Of a stretch of DNA of 64,000 nucleotides, positions 52,519-62,697 are shown piece after piece. The stretch is from Hyphococcus lacteus. Its GTDB lineage: Bacteria > Pseudomonadota > Alphaproteobacteria > Caulobacterales > Parvularculaceae. Location: positions 2,356,001-2,420,000 of the forward strand of contig NZ_JBEHZE010000001.1 in assembly GCF_041058985.1 (NCBI RefSeq), in the 5' to 3' direction. Numbering within the stretch: the first letter of the stretch is position 1; each line of letters starts with the position of its first letter. The notes under the pieces are model-generated. The model was not told the origin of the DNA. It worked only from the letters and a program-made list of their open reading frames with translations, and did not search any database. The position numbers and the translations under genes were made by a program.

Positions 52519-55101
52519 CTAGAAGCTCGTCCCCGCGCTGAATCGGAAGCCCTCAGTCCGGTCGTACTCTTCCTTGATCAGGATTTCAGCAAAATCAAAT
52601 CTAACCGGTCCGAAGGGAGAATCCCAGCTTACCGTTACCCCTGCCGTTACACGTAATGAAAGATCATCTTGAATAGGCGCAAGTTCCGCTATGCCGTCAC
52701 CATCGACGTCAAGATAAAAATCTGGGTTTGCATTCAATGCCTTAGTCGCTGGATCCACGCCACCCACCGTACCAAAGTCACTAAATAGTGCTGCGCGAAT
52801 GCCATATTCGCTCGGTAGTGGCAAAGGAAGTAAAATCTCTGCCGAACCAATAGCATACATTTTGGCACCAATCGACTGACCCACCGGCTGAGCATTTTGG
52901 ATGGTTGTCAAGAAACGCGGCCCAACACCAGCAACTTCAAATCCGCGGAAGGTCGATGCGCCTTCGAAGAAGCGGTCTGACAAGCGAACACCGTCACCAC
53001 CATAACCGTCGATGTAACCTGCACGGCCTTTTAGAGCGCCGATGAAGTTACCGATGATTGGGTGATAGAAAGCGCCAGTGAGTTCAGTTTGATAGTAATT
53101 TACGTCGCCGCCGAGGCCCGCAATGCCGACAGAACCACCGGCACGCCACCCTTTTCTTGGCGTGATCGGATCATCACGATGGTCGAATGATAAGCTAGCC
53201 CCGACCAATGACGTTAAGAAGTTACCACGCGATTCACATGTTGGCGTAAGTGACTGTACGATGAAATTACAAAGGTTCGTTTGCACGGTTTGTAACTGAT
53301 TGCCGGCACTATCCACCAAGGGAACAATTTGGCCGGAGGAATCAAACGTCGTCGCGGGTGTCACGGTGTATTCTGATGGAGCAACCCCAGTGGACAGAAT
53401 GGTTGCTGGGTCAGCGTTAAAGGCGATGTTTTGCGACAACACACTATCAATAATTACGCTATCGCGGGTGAGCATGTAATTAACGCCGCCACGCCCATAT
53501 TCAGAAACCTGGAAACCAGCGTTAAGACCAAAACCAATCCGGTCACGAACAAAGCCAGATTCCTTATAGTCAGTACGCTGATTGAAGATCGAACCGCCCG
53601 CAGCCAAGTTTCGGTCGAGGAAATATGGTTGTGTAAAGCGAAGATCGACCTGCCGTGTTCGCGAACTCGCCTGTACCCGGAAGCGCAAGAACTGGCCACG
53701 GCCCATCAAGTTTCGTTCTTCGACGGATAAATCGACAATGAAGTTCTCTGTCGATGAAATACCGACGCCGACACTGAATGAACCGGTTGATTGTTCATCT
53801 ACAGTAACGTCCAATTCGGTACGGTCTGGTGCGGAGCCTGGCTTTTCTTCGATGTTGACGTCTTTAAAATAGCCAAGAGACCGGATGCGCGCTTTTGAGC
53901 GGTCAACCAAGACACGGTTAAAGGCGTCGCCTTCTGCGAGGCGTACTTCGCGACGAATAATTTTATCGAGCGTTCGGGTGTTACCCTTAATGTTGATGCG
54001 GTCCACATAGACACGCGGGCCTTCATTGACCTCGAATGTAATATCAATCGTATTCGTATCAGCATGGCGATTCAGGCGCGGATTCACATCCACGAATGCA
54101 TAACCGGCAGACCCAGTTGCGAATGTCAGGGATTCAACGGCTTTTTCGACACGTTCGGAGTCATAAACCTGACCCTCGCGGATCGGCACGAAATTGGCGA
54201 GAACATCGCCATCAAGTTTGGCAAGTGTGGTTTTAACCCGCACTTCACCAATCTCGTATTGTGGCCCCTCGTCGATCGTAAAGGTCACGAAGAAGTCTTT
54301 GCGGTCAGGCGTTAGCTCGGCAACGGCCGAGACAACGGAGAAATCAGCATAGCCATTTTTACCGTAAAATTCGCGAAGTAACTGACGTTCGTATTCGAGA
54401 CGGTCAGGATCGTAATTATCGAAGTTCGTAAAGAAGCGCCACCAACGACTTTCCTTGGTAAGAATTTCGCCGCGCAGTTCGTTGTCGGTGAAGACTTCGT
54501 TGCCAAGGAAGTTTACCTTGGCGATCCCGGTTTTAGGCCCCTCATCGACTTCGTAAATCACATCGATACGGTTCTGCTCTAGCGGCGTAACTTTTGGCGT
54601 CACTGTGGTCGCAAAACGGCCTTTAGCGCGGTATAGCTCGATAATTCTTTGAACGTCCGACTGCACCTTGGCGCGGGTATAAACCGTTCGCGGTGCAAGC
54701 TGGATTTCGTCAGTTATTTTGTCGTCTTTGAGCCGCCGATTACCTTCAAAGATAACTCGGTTAACAATCGGATTTTCTGCGACTTCGATTAACAGAACAT
54801 GGTTTGGCTGCATCTCTAGTTTTACGTCAGAGAACAGGCCAGTGCGGAATAGCGTCTTTAGTGAGAGATCGAGAAGCTCTTCATCAGCAGGCATGCCAGG
54901 CTGAACCGGAAGGTAGGACCCAACGGTCTCTGCTTCGATGCGTTGATTACCGCGAACCGCAATGCCTTGGATGATCGGCGCTGGCTCATCAGAGAACAAG
55001 TTATCACTCAGGGATGGTCCTGGAGTTGCGTCAGGCTGTTGCGCCCAGCCCGATGTGACAGTCACAGCTATCGCCGCGACAAATCCAATAATAGTGCGCA
55101 T
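52519..55101 (-). CDS. bamA: Outer membrane protein assembly factor BamA
   Basis: Central component of the machine that inserts outer-membrane beta-barrels. 860 residues from the ATG at 55101, which has GGGGGCGGGG 8 bases upstream and begins a Sec signal peptide (MRTIIGFVAAIAVTVTSGWAQ); another ATG at 55131 would add ten residues. Five POTRA domains (about 40-430) lead into a barrel (about 450-860). The conserved barrel motif is RGF (FRGFEVAGVGPR, about 729-740). A long insert near 565-640, with two Cys residues, is probably a surface loop. It ends in a C-terminal Phe (GTSF), as expected for barrel recognition. Confidence 0.96.
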   Translation of the reverse strand: MRTIIGFVAAIAVTVTSGWAQQPDATPGPSLSDNLFSDEPAPIIQGIAVRGNQRIEAETVGSYLPVQPGMPADEELLDLSLKTLFRTGLFSDVKLEMQPNHVLLIEVAENPIVNRVIFEGNRRLKDDKITDEIQLAPRTVYTRAKVQSDVQRIIELYRAKGRFATTVTPKVTPLEQNRIDVIYEVDEGPKTGIAKVNFLGNEVFTDNELRGEILTKESRWWRFFTNFDNYDPDRLEYERQLLREFYGKNGYADFSVVSAVAELTPDRKDFFVTFTIDEGPQYEIGEVRVKTTLAKLDGDVLANFVPIREGQVYDSERVEKAVESLTFATGSAGYAFVDVNPRLNRHADTNTIDITFEVNEGPRVYVDRINIKGNTRTLDKIIRREVRLAEGDAFNRVLVDRSKARIRSLGYFKDVNIEEKPGSAPDRTELDVTVDEQSTGSFSVGVGISSTENFIVDLSVEERNLMGRGQFLRFRVQASSRTRQVDLRFTQPYFLDRNLAAGGSIFNQRTDYKESGFVRDRIGFGLNAGFQVSEYGRGGVNYMLTRDSVIIDSVLSQNIAFNADPATILSTGVAPSEYTVTPATTFDSSGQIVPLVDSAGNQLQTVQTNLCNFIVQSLTPTCESRGNFLTSLVGASLSFDHRDDPITPRKGWRAGGSVGIAGLGGDVNYYQTELTGAFYHPIIGNFIGALKGRAGYIDGYGGDGVRLSDRFFEGASTFRGFEVAGVGPRFLTTIQNAQPVGQSIGAKMYAIGSAEILLPLPLPSEYGIRAALFSDFGTVGGVDPATKALNANPDFYLDVDGDGIAELAPIQDDLSLRVTAGVTVSWDSPFGPVRFDFAEILIKEEYDRTEGFRFSAGTSF

Positions 55102-55140
55102 TACCCCGCCCCCCGACTTATACAAACTCATGCCGCCGCC

Positions 55141-56400
55141 TTAGCTAATTGTTGAAAGCAGGTTGTTGATGTCGTTCCACGTTACAAAAATCATGAGCGA
55201 CGCCAACATGACGATGCCCATCTTAAAACCGATCGCTTGTGCCCGAACCCCGAGCGGACGACCAGCGACAGCCTCGTATGCGTAATACAATAGATGCCCG
55301 CCGTCGAGAACCGGAACCGGAAGAAGATTAAGGAATCCGATAGAAACTGAAACAACGGCTGCTAAAAAGATGAAATCAACGAGACTAGCCCGCAATTTCA
55401 CGAGAAAAGACGGGGGTTCGCGATACGACGAATCATCAAACCCGGACATGACAGATTGTCCGGCATATTGTGCCATTTTAACCGGACCACCGAGCTGACT
55501 TACGTCTTCTTTGCCGAGAATCACCTTGCCCAGGAACTGAATCGTCAATTGTAGAATGCGCCCCAGCTCTTCGAACCCGACACCAACGGCCTTGATCGGC
55601 CCGTATTTTTGATAGGTGTAAAACTCCTCGCCCGGCGGCGCGATTCCCAACTGCCAGCGGCTAATCTTGTTACCGTAGCGGTCCACATCTTCAATTCGGC
55701 GTGGTGCGACAACGATCGAACTCATCTCACCCGCCCGGTCAACCTCAAAACGAATGTCGTTTCCGCCGCTTACAAGCACAGTGTCATATAGATCACCGAA
55801 CTTTGTAATCTTGCGACCATTAGCGGAGACGATTCGGTCACCCGCAACAAAACCCGCAAGGGCCGCAGGGCTATCTTCAGAAACGCCGCCTACGACGGGT
55901 TCTAACGAGCCGCGCCCCAATGTCATGAATAAGAGTGCAAAAATTGCAATCGCTAGAACGAAGTTGGCTAATGGTCCCGCAGCAACGATCGCAGCGCGTC
56001 GCCAGACGGGTTTGAAATGAAAACAAACTTTGCGTTCTTCGGCCGTCATCCCACCAGCGATTTCTTTTGCTTCATCGGGGCCGGGAAATTGTGTTGTGAC
56101 GGGTTTTTGCGCCGCATCGGCCGGTGCTTGCGACGCTGCATTTAAATCGCCGAAAAATTTTACATACCCGCCGAGGGGCAAGACTGAAATGCGCCACTCC
56201 GTGCCTTTCTTATCCATCCACTTCAGGATGGGTTTTCCAAAGCCGATAGAGAACACATCAACGCGGACGCCCAACAAGCGGGCAACTGAAAAATGACCAT
56301 ATTCGTGAAAAAACACGATGATCATTAGCAAGAGCATGAATGCAATAAGAGAAATGGGCAATACGAGAACGGCCTCGAGTGGGATCCCTGCGAGCGACAT
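55141..56400 (-). CDS. rseP: RseP-type site-2 intramembrane protease
   Basis: Zinc protease in the inner membrane that cuts membrane-bound regulators, as in the sigma-E pathway. 419 residues from the ATG at 56400 (a TTG at 56403 precedes it). Motifs: HEYGH (about 32-36) for zinc, one PDZ domain (about 165-240, GVSEDSPAALAGFVAGDRI), and NLLPVPVLDGGHL (about 362-374). One PDZ is usual in alphaproteobacteria, against two in E. coli. The gene lies between dxr and bamA. Confidence 0.95.
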   Translation of the reverse strand: MSLAGIPLEAVLVLPISLIAFMLLLMIIVFFHEYGHFSVARLLGVRVDVFSIGFGKPILKWMDKKGTEWRISVLPLGGYVKFFGDLNAASQAPADAAQKPVTTQFPGPDEAKEIAGGMTAEERKVCFHFKPVWRRAAIVAAGPLANFVLAIAIFALLFMTLGRGSLEPVVGGVSEDSPAALAGFVAGDRIVSANGRKITKFGDLYDTVLVSGGNDIRFEVDRAGEMSSIVVAPRRIEDVDRYGNKISRWQLGIAPPGEEFYTYQKYGPIKAVGVGFEELGRILQLTIQFLGKVILGKEDVSQLGGPVKMAQYAGQSVMSGFDDSSYREPPSFLVKLRASLVDFIFLAAVVSVSIGFLNLLPVPVLDGGHLLYYAYEAVAGRPLGVRAQAIGFKMGIVMLASLMIFVTWNDINNLLSTIS

Positions 56401-56418
56401 CAAAACATTCCGTCCTAG

Positions 56419-57636
56419 TTAGGCCGCAGCTTTAGCTGCAACGCATTCTTCCGCCATACGGCGCGCTTGTGAATCTGCGTCCATGGCTTCTTCCAACGTA
56501 CTCAGAGTCGCCGGACCATTAAGCTTTACAGACCTATCCAAAACTTGCTCGGAAATGGCAGCAATTTCAAGGAATTTGATCCCTCCAGCGAGGAAAGATG
56601 CTACGGCCACTTCGTTCGCCGCGTTGAGTGCGGCCGGCATAATGCCACCTGCCATGATCGCCTCACGTGCGAGGCGAAGCGCAGGAAATCTAATTAAATC
56701 AGGAGCTTCAAAGGTTAATTTGGCAACCTGCGCAAAGTCTATTTTGGCACTTGGGCTCGGCGTTCGGGTTGGCCACGCTAATGTGGTCGCGATAGGCGTG
56801 CGCATATCGGGAGTCCCTAATTGCGCAAGCACAGACCCGTCTACGTATTCCACCATTGAATGGATTACTGATTGTGGATGGACCAAAATCTCAATCCGCT
56901 CATGGGGAACCGGGAAAATGTGTGCGGCTTCAATGAGTTCGAGCCCCTTGTTCATCATCGTGGCCGAATCAACGGAAATCTTGGCACCCATAGACCAATT
57001 TGGATGAGCAACGGCCTGCGCCGGTGTCGCCGACACCATTTCATCCCTGCTCCAATCGCGGAATGGCCCGCCTGAAGCCGTTAGAATAAGGCGCGAAATT
57101 CGTTCTGACTGGTCGAAATCAAAAACCTGGAAGATCGCATTATGTTCGCTGTCTACGGGCAATAATGCACCGCCAGTCTTGGCAATGGCCGCCGTTAACA
57201 CGTCACCGGCACACACCAAACATTCTTTGTTCGCAAGCGCGATATCAGCGCCGCGCAACGCTGCTTTCAGCGTTGGCCGCAATCCAGCCGCACCAACGAT
57301 TGCGGCCATAACCCAATCAGTGTCTAGCTCAGCAGCGTCTTCAACCGCTGATGCGCCGGCACCACATTTAATGCCGCTACCCGCGAGCGCGGCGCGAAGG
57401 TCGTCGCCTTTGCTCTCATCCGCGACGGCGACAAATTCCGGCTTATATTTGAGGGCCTGCTCAGCAAGTTTCTCAACATTGGTGTTCGCTGTCAGTGCCG
57501 CGATTTCAAAATTCGCCTCACCCAAATCGCCGGCATGATCCAGAACGCTAAGCGTCGATTCACCAATAGAGCCGGTTGACCCCAGAATCGCGATACGGCG
57601 CTTTTGTTTCGTCGCTGATGTGAGTTTCGTCCCCAT
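56419..57636 (-). CDS. dxr: 1-deoxy-D-xylulose 5-phosphate reductoisomerase
   Basis: Second enzyme of the MEP isoprenoid pathway; uses NADPH and a divalent metal. 405 residues. The NADPH-binding GSTGSIGES lies at about 19-27 and the metal-binding motif PVDSEHNA at about 158-165, followed by ASGGPFRDWS. Downstream of cdsA by 2 bases, upstream of rseP by 18 bases. Confidence 0.96.
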   Translation of the reverse strand: MGTKLTSATKQKRRIAILGSTGSIGESTLSVLDHAGDLGEANFEIAALTANTNVEKLAEQALKYKPEFVAVADESKGDDLRAALAGSGIKCGAGASAVEDAAELDTDWVMAAIVGAAGLRPTLKAALRGADIALANKECLVCAGDVLTAAIAKTGGALLPVDSEHNAIFQVFDFDQSERISRLILTASGGPFRDWSRDEMVSATPAQAVAHPNWSMGAKISVDSATMMNKGLELIEAAHIFPVPHERIEILVHPQSVIHSMVEYVDGSVLAQLGTPDMRTPIATTLAWPTRTPSPSAKIDFAQVAKLTFEAPDLIRFPALRLAREAIMAGGIMPAALNAANEVAVASFLAGGIKFLEIAAISEQVLDRSVKLNGPATLSTLEEAMDADSQARRMAEECVAAKAAA

Positions 57637-57638
57637 AA

Positions 57639-58487
57639 CTACCCCTGGAGTTTTTCTATCAGCATATAGAGGAGAATCGTTCCCGTCATTGCTGCAGTCG
57701 CGAAGATCATCCCGTCAAGCCGGTCAAGAGCACCGCCATGCCCCGGAATAAACCCGGAAATGTCCTTGAGCGAAAAGTTCCGCTTAAAGCCGGACTCCAC
57801 CAAATCACCGATTACGGATGCAGCCCCTAACCCACCACCAACAAGGAAATATGACAACGCTGCGCTTTTATCGAACATAACGATCCCCGCAATGGTCCCA
57901 ATGACGCTGCCAAATATGATCCCGCCGCAAATACCAGCCCATGTTTTTGTCGGTGATAATGCGTGGCTGATCTTTGGTCCGCCAATAAATTTGCCAAAAA
58001 CAAACGCACCGGTATCTGCTGCCCATACGACAGTGAAAAGCACGACCGTAAGCGCCAGCCCCTGCGGCAAATCCAATCTGAGCCAGATTAAAGCAATACA
58101 CGGCATCATAATGTAAATCGCGGCAAAGGCGGACCACACGCCGCTACCGGAGTTTTGCCGCGCAAGGAACGCGGCGATCAAACTGCTGCTACCTGCGGCC
58201 ACAAATGACATCGAATAAATTCCACTAGCGGCGAAAAACATCGACACTGCGCCGCCGAACGCCAGCGCATAAAACGCATGGGAAAACGCTTTGCGCTCGA
58301 CCATACGCGACCATTCAAACAACATTACGATGCAAGCAAAGGCGATCATGGCCGCAAACGCGGAACCGCCTAGGAAAATGGCACTGATCACTAATGGAAT
58401 CATGACGAGCGCGGACAGAATACGACGACCAAGCGCGCCTATTGTTGCCGGTTTTCCGGTTTCTTTATTATTGATTATGGGTGACAA
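57639..58487 (-). CDS. cdsA: Phosphatidate cytidylyltransferase
   Basis: Makes CDP-diacylglycerol from phosphatidic acid and CTP for phospholipid synthesis. 282 residues from a TTG (58487) with AGGGAC about 6 bases upstream; no ATG is suitable. Several membrane helices (about eight) and the C-terminal family signature (KRxxxxKDxSxxxPGHGGxxDR form: FKRNFSLKDISGFIPGHGG) are clear. Encoded between uppS and dxr. Confidence 0.94.
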   Translation of the reverse strand: MSPIINNKETGKPATIGALGRRILSALVMIPLVISAIFLGGSAFAAMIAFACIVMLFEWSRMVERKAFSHAFYALAFGGAVSMFFAASGIYSMSFVAAGSSSLIAAFLARQNSGSGVWSAFAAIYIMMPCIALIWLRLDLPQGLALTVVLFTVVWAADTGAFVFGKFIGGPKISHALSPTKTWAGICGGIIFGSVIGTIAGIVMFDKSAALSYFLVGGGLGAASVIGDLVESGFKRNFSLKDISGFIPGHGGALDRLDGMIFATAAMTGTILLYMLIEKLQG

Positions 58488-58496
58488 TTTTTGTCC

Positions 58497-59255
58497 CTAA
58501 CTGGAGCCGACGCCACCATAGCGGCGCTCGCGGCTGTAATATTCCTCAATGGCTTCGGCAAATTCCTTTTTCGAAAAGTCCGGCCACAGAACATCAAGGA
58601 AAACATATTCGGCATATGCGGCCTGCCATAACAGGTAGTTTGAAACCCGTTTCTCGCCACTTGTACGAATAACAATATCAGGATCCGGGAGGCCCGCTGT
58701 ATCCAAATAACCAGCGATCGTTGCCTCGTTGATATCCTCAGATTTAAGTGTGCCGGATTTGATATCTTTAGCCATAGCCCGTGAAGCGCGAGTGATCTCG
58801 TCACGGCCGCCATAGTTAAAGGCAATCTGTAGCACAAATGCTGTGTTATCGCGTGTTTCTTGCTCTGCGCGGTTTACCAGTGCCCTCAAATCCAACGACA
58901 GGTTTTCTCGGTCGCCAATAATCCGAACACGGCAGTTTTCTTCTTTTAAACGCGGCAGGTCGCCAACGATAAACTCGCGTAATAAACCCATCAGGTCACG
59001 AATTTCGCCTGCGGGGCGACGCCAATTTTCAGTCGAGAATGAATAGAGCGTTAGATGGGTTAGCCCTAGCTCCCTCGCGGCTTCAACACTACGTCTTGCC
59101 GCTTCTACGCCTTCTTTATGGCCTTCGGTCCGTGTCAGTCCGCGTGCTTTCGCCCAGCGTCCATTGCCGTCCATAATGATGGCAACATGCTTGGGTGCCC
59201 GCAGGTCACTTTTTTCAGGGCGGTTAGATGGAGAATGTGCGGGTGCTGCGGTCAT
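58497..59255 (-). CDS. uppS: Undecaprenyl diphosphate synthase
   Basis: Elongates farnesyl diphosphate with eight isopentenyl units to make the lipid carrier for the cell wall. The ATG at 59255 gives 252 residues; a GTG at 59279 would add eight. The catalytic Asp29 lies in IIMDGNGRWA, and the other motifs are LYSFSTENWRRP and RTSGEKRVSNYLLWQ. In order after frr and before cdsA. Confidence 0.95.
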   Translation of the reverse strand: MTAAPAHSPSNRPEKSDLRAPKHVAIIMDGNGRWAKARGLTRTEGHKEGVEAARRSVEAARELGLTHLTLYSFSTENWRRPAGEIRDLMGLLREFIVGDLPRLKEENCRVRIIGDRENLSLDLRALVNRAEQETRDNTAFVLQIAFNYGGRDEITRASRAMAKDIKSGTLKSEDINEATIAGYLDTAGLPDPDIVIRTSGEKRVSNYLLWQAAYAEYVFLDVLWPDFSKKEFAEAIEEYYSRERRYGGVGSS

Positions 59256-59326
59256 ACGCGATCCAGTGCCTTTCGGCACCCTATCAACTGACTATCGCAT
59301 TCCTGAGGCAAAATTCTGATCCTATC

Positions 59327-59872
59327 TTATACTTGCATGATTTCGGCTTCTTTGGTGGCAAGCGTCTCGTCAACTTTTTTGACCATTTCATCCGTAAGCT
59401 TCTGAACGTCGTCCGAAAGCTTTTTCTGCTCATCTTCGCCGCCATCTGTCGTTTTGACGGCTTCCATGCCTTCGCGCCGAACATTACGGATCGCGACTTT
59501 TGTTTGCTCGGCATATTTTGCGGCAACCTTGGTCAGTTCGACCCGGCGTTCTTCGGTCAATGCCGGGATCGGCACGCGGACGCTTTGACCATCCACAACG
59601 GGGTTCACCCCAAGACCAGATTCGCGGATCGCCTTTTCCACTGCGCCCACAAGGCCCTTGTCCCACACACTGATCGAGATCATGCGCGGCTCAGGCACGC
59701 TGACGGTCCCGACCTGCACCATCGGCATCTTTGAGCCATATGCATCCACGTCAATTGGCTCGACTAGGCTGGCGCTGGCACGGCCAGTCCGCAAACCCAA
59801 AAACTCGTTTTTCAAGGTGGTGATGGCACCGTCCATGCGTTTGCGAAGTTCTTTGATATCAAAACCGCTCAT
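59327..59872 (-). CDS. frr: Ribosome recycling factor
   Basis: Splits terminated ribosomes with EF-G. The ATG at 59872 gives MSGFDIKEL and 181 residues; an in-frame ATG at 59881 adds three residues, but AGGAG lies only two bases from it, while it is about 10 bases from the inner ATG. The pattern LRTGRASASLVEPI (about 27-40) and PALTEERRVELTK (about 106-118) is characteristic. Confidence 0.95.
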   Translation of the reverse strand: MSGFDIKELRKRMDGAITTLKNEFLGLRTGRASASLVEPIDVDAYGSKMPMVQVGTVSVPEPRMISISVWDKGLVGAVEKAIRESGLGVNPVVDGQSVRVPIPALTEERRVELTKVAAKYAEQTKVAIRNVRREGMEAVKTTDGGEDEQKKLSDDVQKLTDEMVKKVDETLATKEAEIMQV

Positions 59873-59940
59873 GCCGTTCATTCTCCTACGTTTCTTATCG
59901 CCTGATTTTAAGGTGAAAATCGGCGTCTGTCTTGTTCAGA

Positions 59941-60693
59941 TTATGGCTTTTGGTCGCTAATCACGGTGGACGCACCCTCGCCGGTCAACGCCCCGACAAC
60001 ACCACCACTGACGCCAATCGGAAATACGACGATTGGAATATCGCTCTCTCGGGTGAGCGAGATTGCCGCCTGGTCCATAACTTTAAGATCGCGCATTAGG
60101 ACCTCGTGATAGGAAAGGTGCTCAAAACGCTCAGCTTTGGGGTCAGTTTTGGGATCGGCTGAATAAACACCATCAACCTGCGTGCCTTTTAACAACGCAT
60201 CACAACCCATCTCGGCCGCTCGCAATGCCGCCGCCGTGTCTGTCGTGAAGAACGGATTACCGGTACCCGCCGCAAAAATTACAATCCGGCCTTTTTCCAT
60301 ATGGCGCAGGGCGCGACGACGAATATAGGGCTCGCAGATCGCTGTCATCTCTATCGCCGAAAGAACCCGCGTATAAAGGCCGATACGCTCTAGCGCGTTT
60401 TGAACTGCAAGTGCGTTCATAACAGTCGCGAGCATGCCCATATAATCTGCGCTGGCCCGTTCCATTCCCTCGGCTGCCGGAGAAACGCCGCGGAAAATAT
60501 TACCGCCGCCAATCACAAGGCAGATTTCTGCACCAAGCGCTTGGGCGTCTTTTACTTCGTTAGCGATCCGGCTAACGGTGTCGTTATCAATGCCATATTG
60601 TCCCGGCCCCATCAGCGCTTCACCACTGATTTTCAGCAATATTCGACGGTATTTAAGGGGTGAAGAGCTATTTTCTTGGGACGATTGGGTCAT
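59941..60693 (-). CDS. pyrH: Uridylate kinase
   Basis: Phosphorylates UMP to UDP, a hexameric bacterial enzyme. 250 residues with KISGEALMG (about 20-28), GGGNIFRG (about 62-69) and GTGNPFFTTDTAAALRA (about 147-163). The C terminus has the GTxVxG motif LLKGTQVDGVY. It is the first gene after the tsf terminator, followed by frr. Confidence 0.96.
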   Translation of the reverse strand: MTQSSQENSSSPLKYRRILLKISGEALMGPGQYGIDNDTVSRIANEVKDAQALGAEICLVIGGGNIFRGVSPAAEGMERASADYMGMLATVMNALAVQNALERIGLYTRVLSAIEMTAICEPYIRRRALRHMEKGRIVIFAAGTGNPFFTTDTAAALRAAEMGCDALLKGTQVDGVYSADPKTDPKAERFEHLSYHEVLMRDLKVMDQAAISLTRESDIPIVVFPIGVSGGVVGALTGEGASTVISDQKP

Positions 60694-60775
60694 GGTGTCA
60701 GCCTTCTGAGTCGCGCCGGTTACACTACTGCCTTGACGATGGAATTGGCAGCCCTAGCGCTTACTATACATATGT

Positions 60776-60812
60776 AAAAGCGCCGCGAAGGACTGCCCCA
60801 CGCGGCGCTTTT
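60776..60812. terminator. Intrinsic terminator after tsf
   Basis: A 12-bp stem AAAAGCGCCGCG (60776-60787) / CGCGGCGCTTTT (60801-60812) with a 13-base loop. It can end transcription in either direction; on the minus strand it follows tsf by 42 bases and precedes the pyrH start by 82 bases. A second stem, GCCGCTG / CAGCGGC at about 60822-60850, lies between it and the tsf stop. Confidence 0.85.
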
Positions 60813-60854
60813 GAAGCGTTTGGCCGCTGACGTCAAACGCCAGCAGCGGCATTT

Positions 60855-61763
60855 TTAATCGTCGTCGTCGCTTTTCTCGACGCCATCACCCAGTTCTAGA
60901 CGGGCGAAGCCAACAAGTTCGATCGGGGCACCGACATCTTTTGCGGCTTTTTCGAGTACGGCAGATACTTTAGATTCGCCGTCGATGACGAAAATTTGCT
61001 CGAGAAGCACTGATTCTTCGTAGAATTTACGAAGACGTCCTTCGACCATTTTCTCAATGATGTTTTCCGGTTTTCCAGATGCACGAGCCTGATCAGCAAG
61101 AACGCTTTTCTCGCGCTCAACAACTGTTTGGTCGAGTTCCGCAACATTTGCGGCCAACGGGCGAGCCGCAGCAACGTGCATTGCGATCTGTTTGCCGACG
61201 GCTTCGAGCTTGGCTTTGTCGCCAGAAGATTTAAGACCAACCAGAACACCAATTTTGCCCAAGCCGTCTGCGGCTTGGCCGTGGATGTAGTTGGCGACAA
61301 CGCCCTCTTCGACGACGATGCCCTGCGCGCGGCGCAGGTTCAGGTTCTCGCCAATTTGGCCAACCATTCCGGCAATATGCTCGTCAACGGTTTTATCGCC
61401 GCCAGCAAACTTTTCATTGCGAAGTTTTTCGAGGTCGCCATCCACAGACAATGCTATCTGCGCGACATCGCGAACCATAGCCTGGAAAATTTCGTTACGT
61501 GCAACGAAATCTGTTTCTGAGTTCAGCTCAACGACAACGCCTGTTGCGCCAGATGCGTTCGCTTCGACAGCAACAGCAACAAGACCCTCTGATGCGGTGC
61601 GGCCAGCTTTTTTAGCGGCTTTTGAAAGGCCTTTTTTACGCAGCCAATCAACTGCGGCGTCTACGTCGCCATTGGATTCCTGCAAAGCGGTTTTGCAGTC
61701 CATCATGCCGGCGCCAGTCATTTCGCGCAATTGCTTCACTGTTGCTGCGGTAATGCCAGACAT
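60855..61763 (-). CDS. tsf: Elongation factor Ts
   Basis: Exchanges GDP on EF-Tu. 302 residues. The N-terminal UBA-like region has the signature KQLREMTGAGMMDCK (about 10-24), and the TDFVARN motif lies at about 83-89. Domain layout is normal. It lies 136 bases after rpsB, with a hairpin in between. Confidence 0.97.
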   Translation of the reverse strand: MSGITAATVKQLREMTGAGMMDCKTALQESNGDVDAAVDWLRKKGLSKAAKKAGRTASEGLVAVAVEANASGATGVVVELNSETDFVARNEIFQAMVRDVAQIALSVDGDLEKLRNEKFAGGDKTVDEHIAGMVGQIGENLNLRRAQGIVVEEGVVANYIHGQAADGLGKIGVLVGLKSSGDKAKLEAVGKQIAMHVAAARPLAANVAELDQTVVEREKSVLADQARASGKPENIIEKMVEGRLRKFYEESVLLEQIFVIDGESKVSAVLEKAAKDVGAPIELVGFARLELGDGVEKSDDDD

Positions 61764-61842
61764 TGGTTTGCTCCTTTATTTGATTATATCGACGCCTTTA
61801 TATCGGCGCGTTTTATCACAGTTTTAATCGCATTTTGCGAAA

Positions 61843-61872
61843 GGCGGGGCACGGTCAAAACCACGTCCCGCC
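61843..61872 (-). other. Hairpin in the rpsB-tsf spacer
   Basis: GGCGGG (61843-61848) pairs with CCCGCC (61867-61872), with further short pairing inside the loop. It lies just after rpsB and may tune tsf expression. The following sequence has only three T residues, so it is a weak terminator at best. Confidence 0.4.
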
Positions 61873-61899
61873 CTTATTTAGTTACGCAGAGCGCATATT

Positions 61900-62697
61900 T
61901 TAAGCGGAAGCTGATTCCGCTTTAGGCGCTTCGTCAGCTGCTTCTTCAGTAAGAGCTGTTTCAACGGGCGCATCTTCGAAATCGCCAATATCAACACCGA
62001 GAGCTGCGTGGCTTTCACCAATGCCGTCGATAACCGCATCTGCAATCAGGTTGCAGTAAAGCGAAATCGCGCGTGATGCGTCGTCGTTACCCGGAATGAC
62101 GTAATCAATATTGTCTGGGTCACAATTTGTGTCGACGATCGCAATGACAGGAATGCCAAGTTTGCGCGCTTCTTGAATAGCGATTGCTTCTTTTTTCACG
62201 TCGATGACGAACATAAGATCAGGCAGACCGCCCATCTCACGAATACCGCCTAGTGACGCCTCAAGACGTTCCCGCTCACGGTTGAGCTGAAGTGTCTCTT
62301 TCTTGTTGAGACCAGAACCACCACCTGCGAGGCGTTCTTCCATCTCTTTTAGGCGACGGATTGAGTTTGAAATTGTTTCCCAGTTGGTCAGTGTACCACC
62401 GAGCCAACGCACATTCATATAGTATTGTGCGCAGCGGCGAGCGGCTTCTGCGACTGGGCCTTGGGCCTGGCGCTTCGTGCCAACGAACAACACGCGACCG
62501 CCACCAGCAACAACATCACGCACTTTTACGAGTGATTGATGAAGCAATGGGACGCTCTGTGATAGATCGAGGATGTGAATGCCGTTACGTTCGCCAAAGA
62601 TGTAGTTTTTCATCTTTGGGTTCCACCGGTGTGTTTGGTGGCCGAAATGTACACCAGCTTCTAATAGCTGACGCATGGAATATTCTGGCAATGCCAT
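61900..62697 (-). CDS. rpsB: 30S ribosomal protein uS2
   Basis: Ribosomal protein of the small subunit. 265 residues with the conserved start RQLLEAGVHFGHQTHRWNPKM (about 9-29 region) and LGIPVIAIVDTNCDPD (about 181-196). The C terminus extends with an acidic Ala/Glu-rich tail. It begins the superoperon that runs leftwards to lpxB. Confidence 0.97.
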   Translation of the reverse strand: MALPEYSMRQLLEAGVHFGHQTHRWNPKMKNYIFGERNGIHILDLSQSVPLLHQSLVKVRDVVAGGGRVLFVGTKRQAQGPVAEAARRCAQYYMNVRWLGGTLTNWETISNSIRRLKEMEERLAGGGSGLNKKETLQLNRERERLEASLGGIREMGGLPDLMFVIDVKKEAIAIQEARKLGIPVIAIVDTNCDPDNIDYVIPGNDDASRAISLYCNLIADAVIDGIGESHAALGVDIGDFEDAPVETALTEEAADEAPKAESASA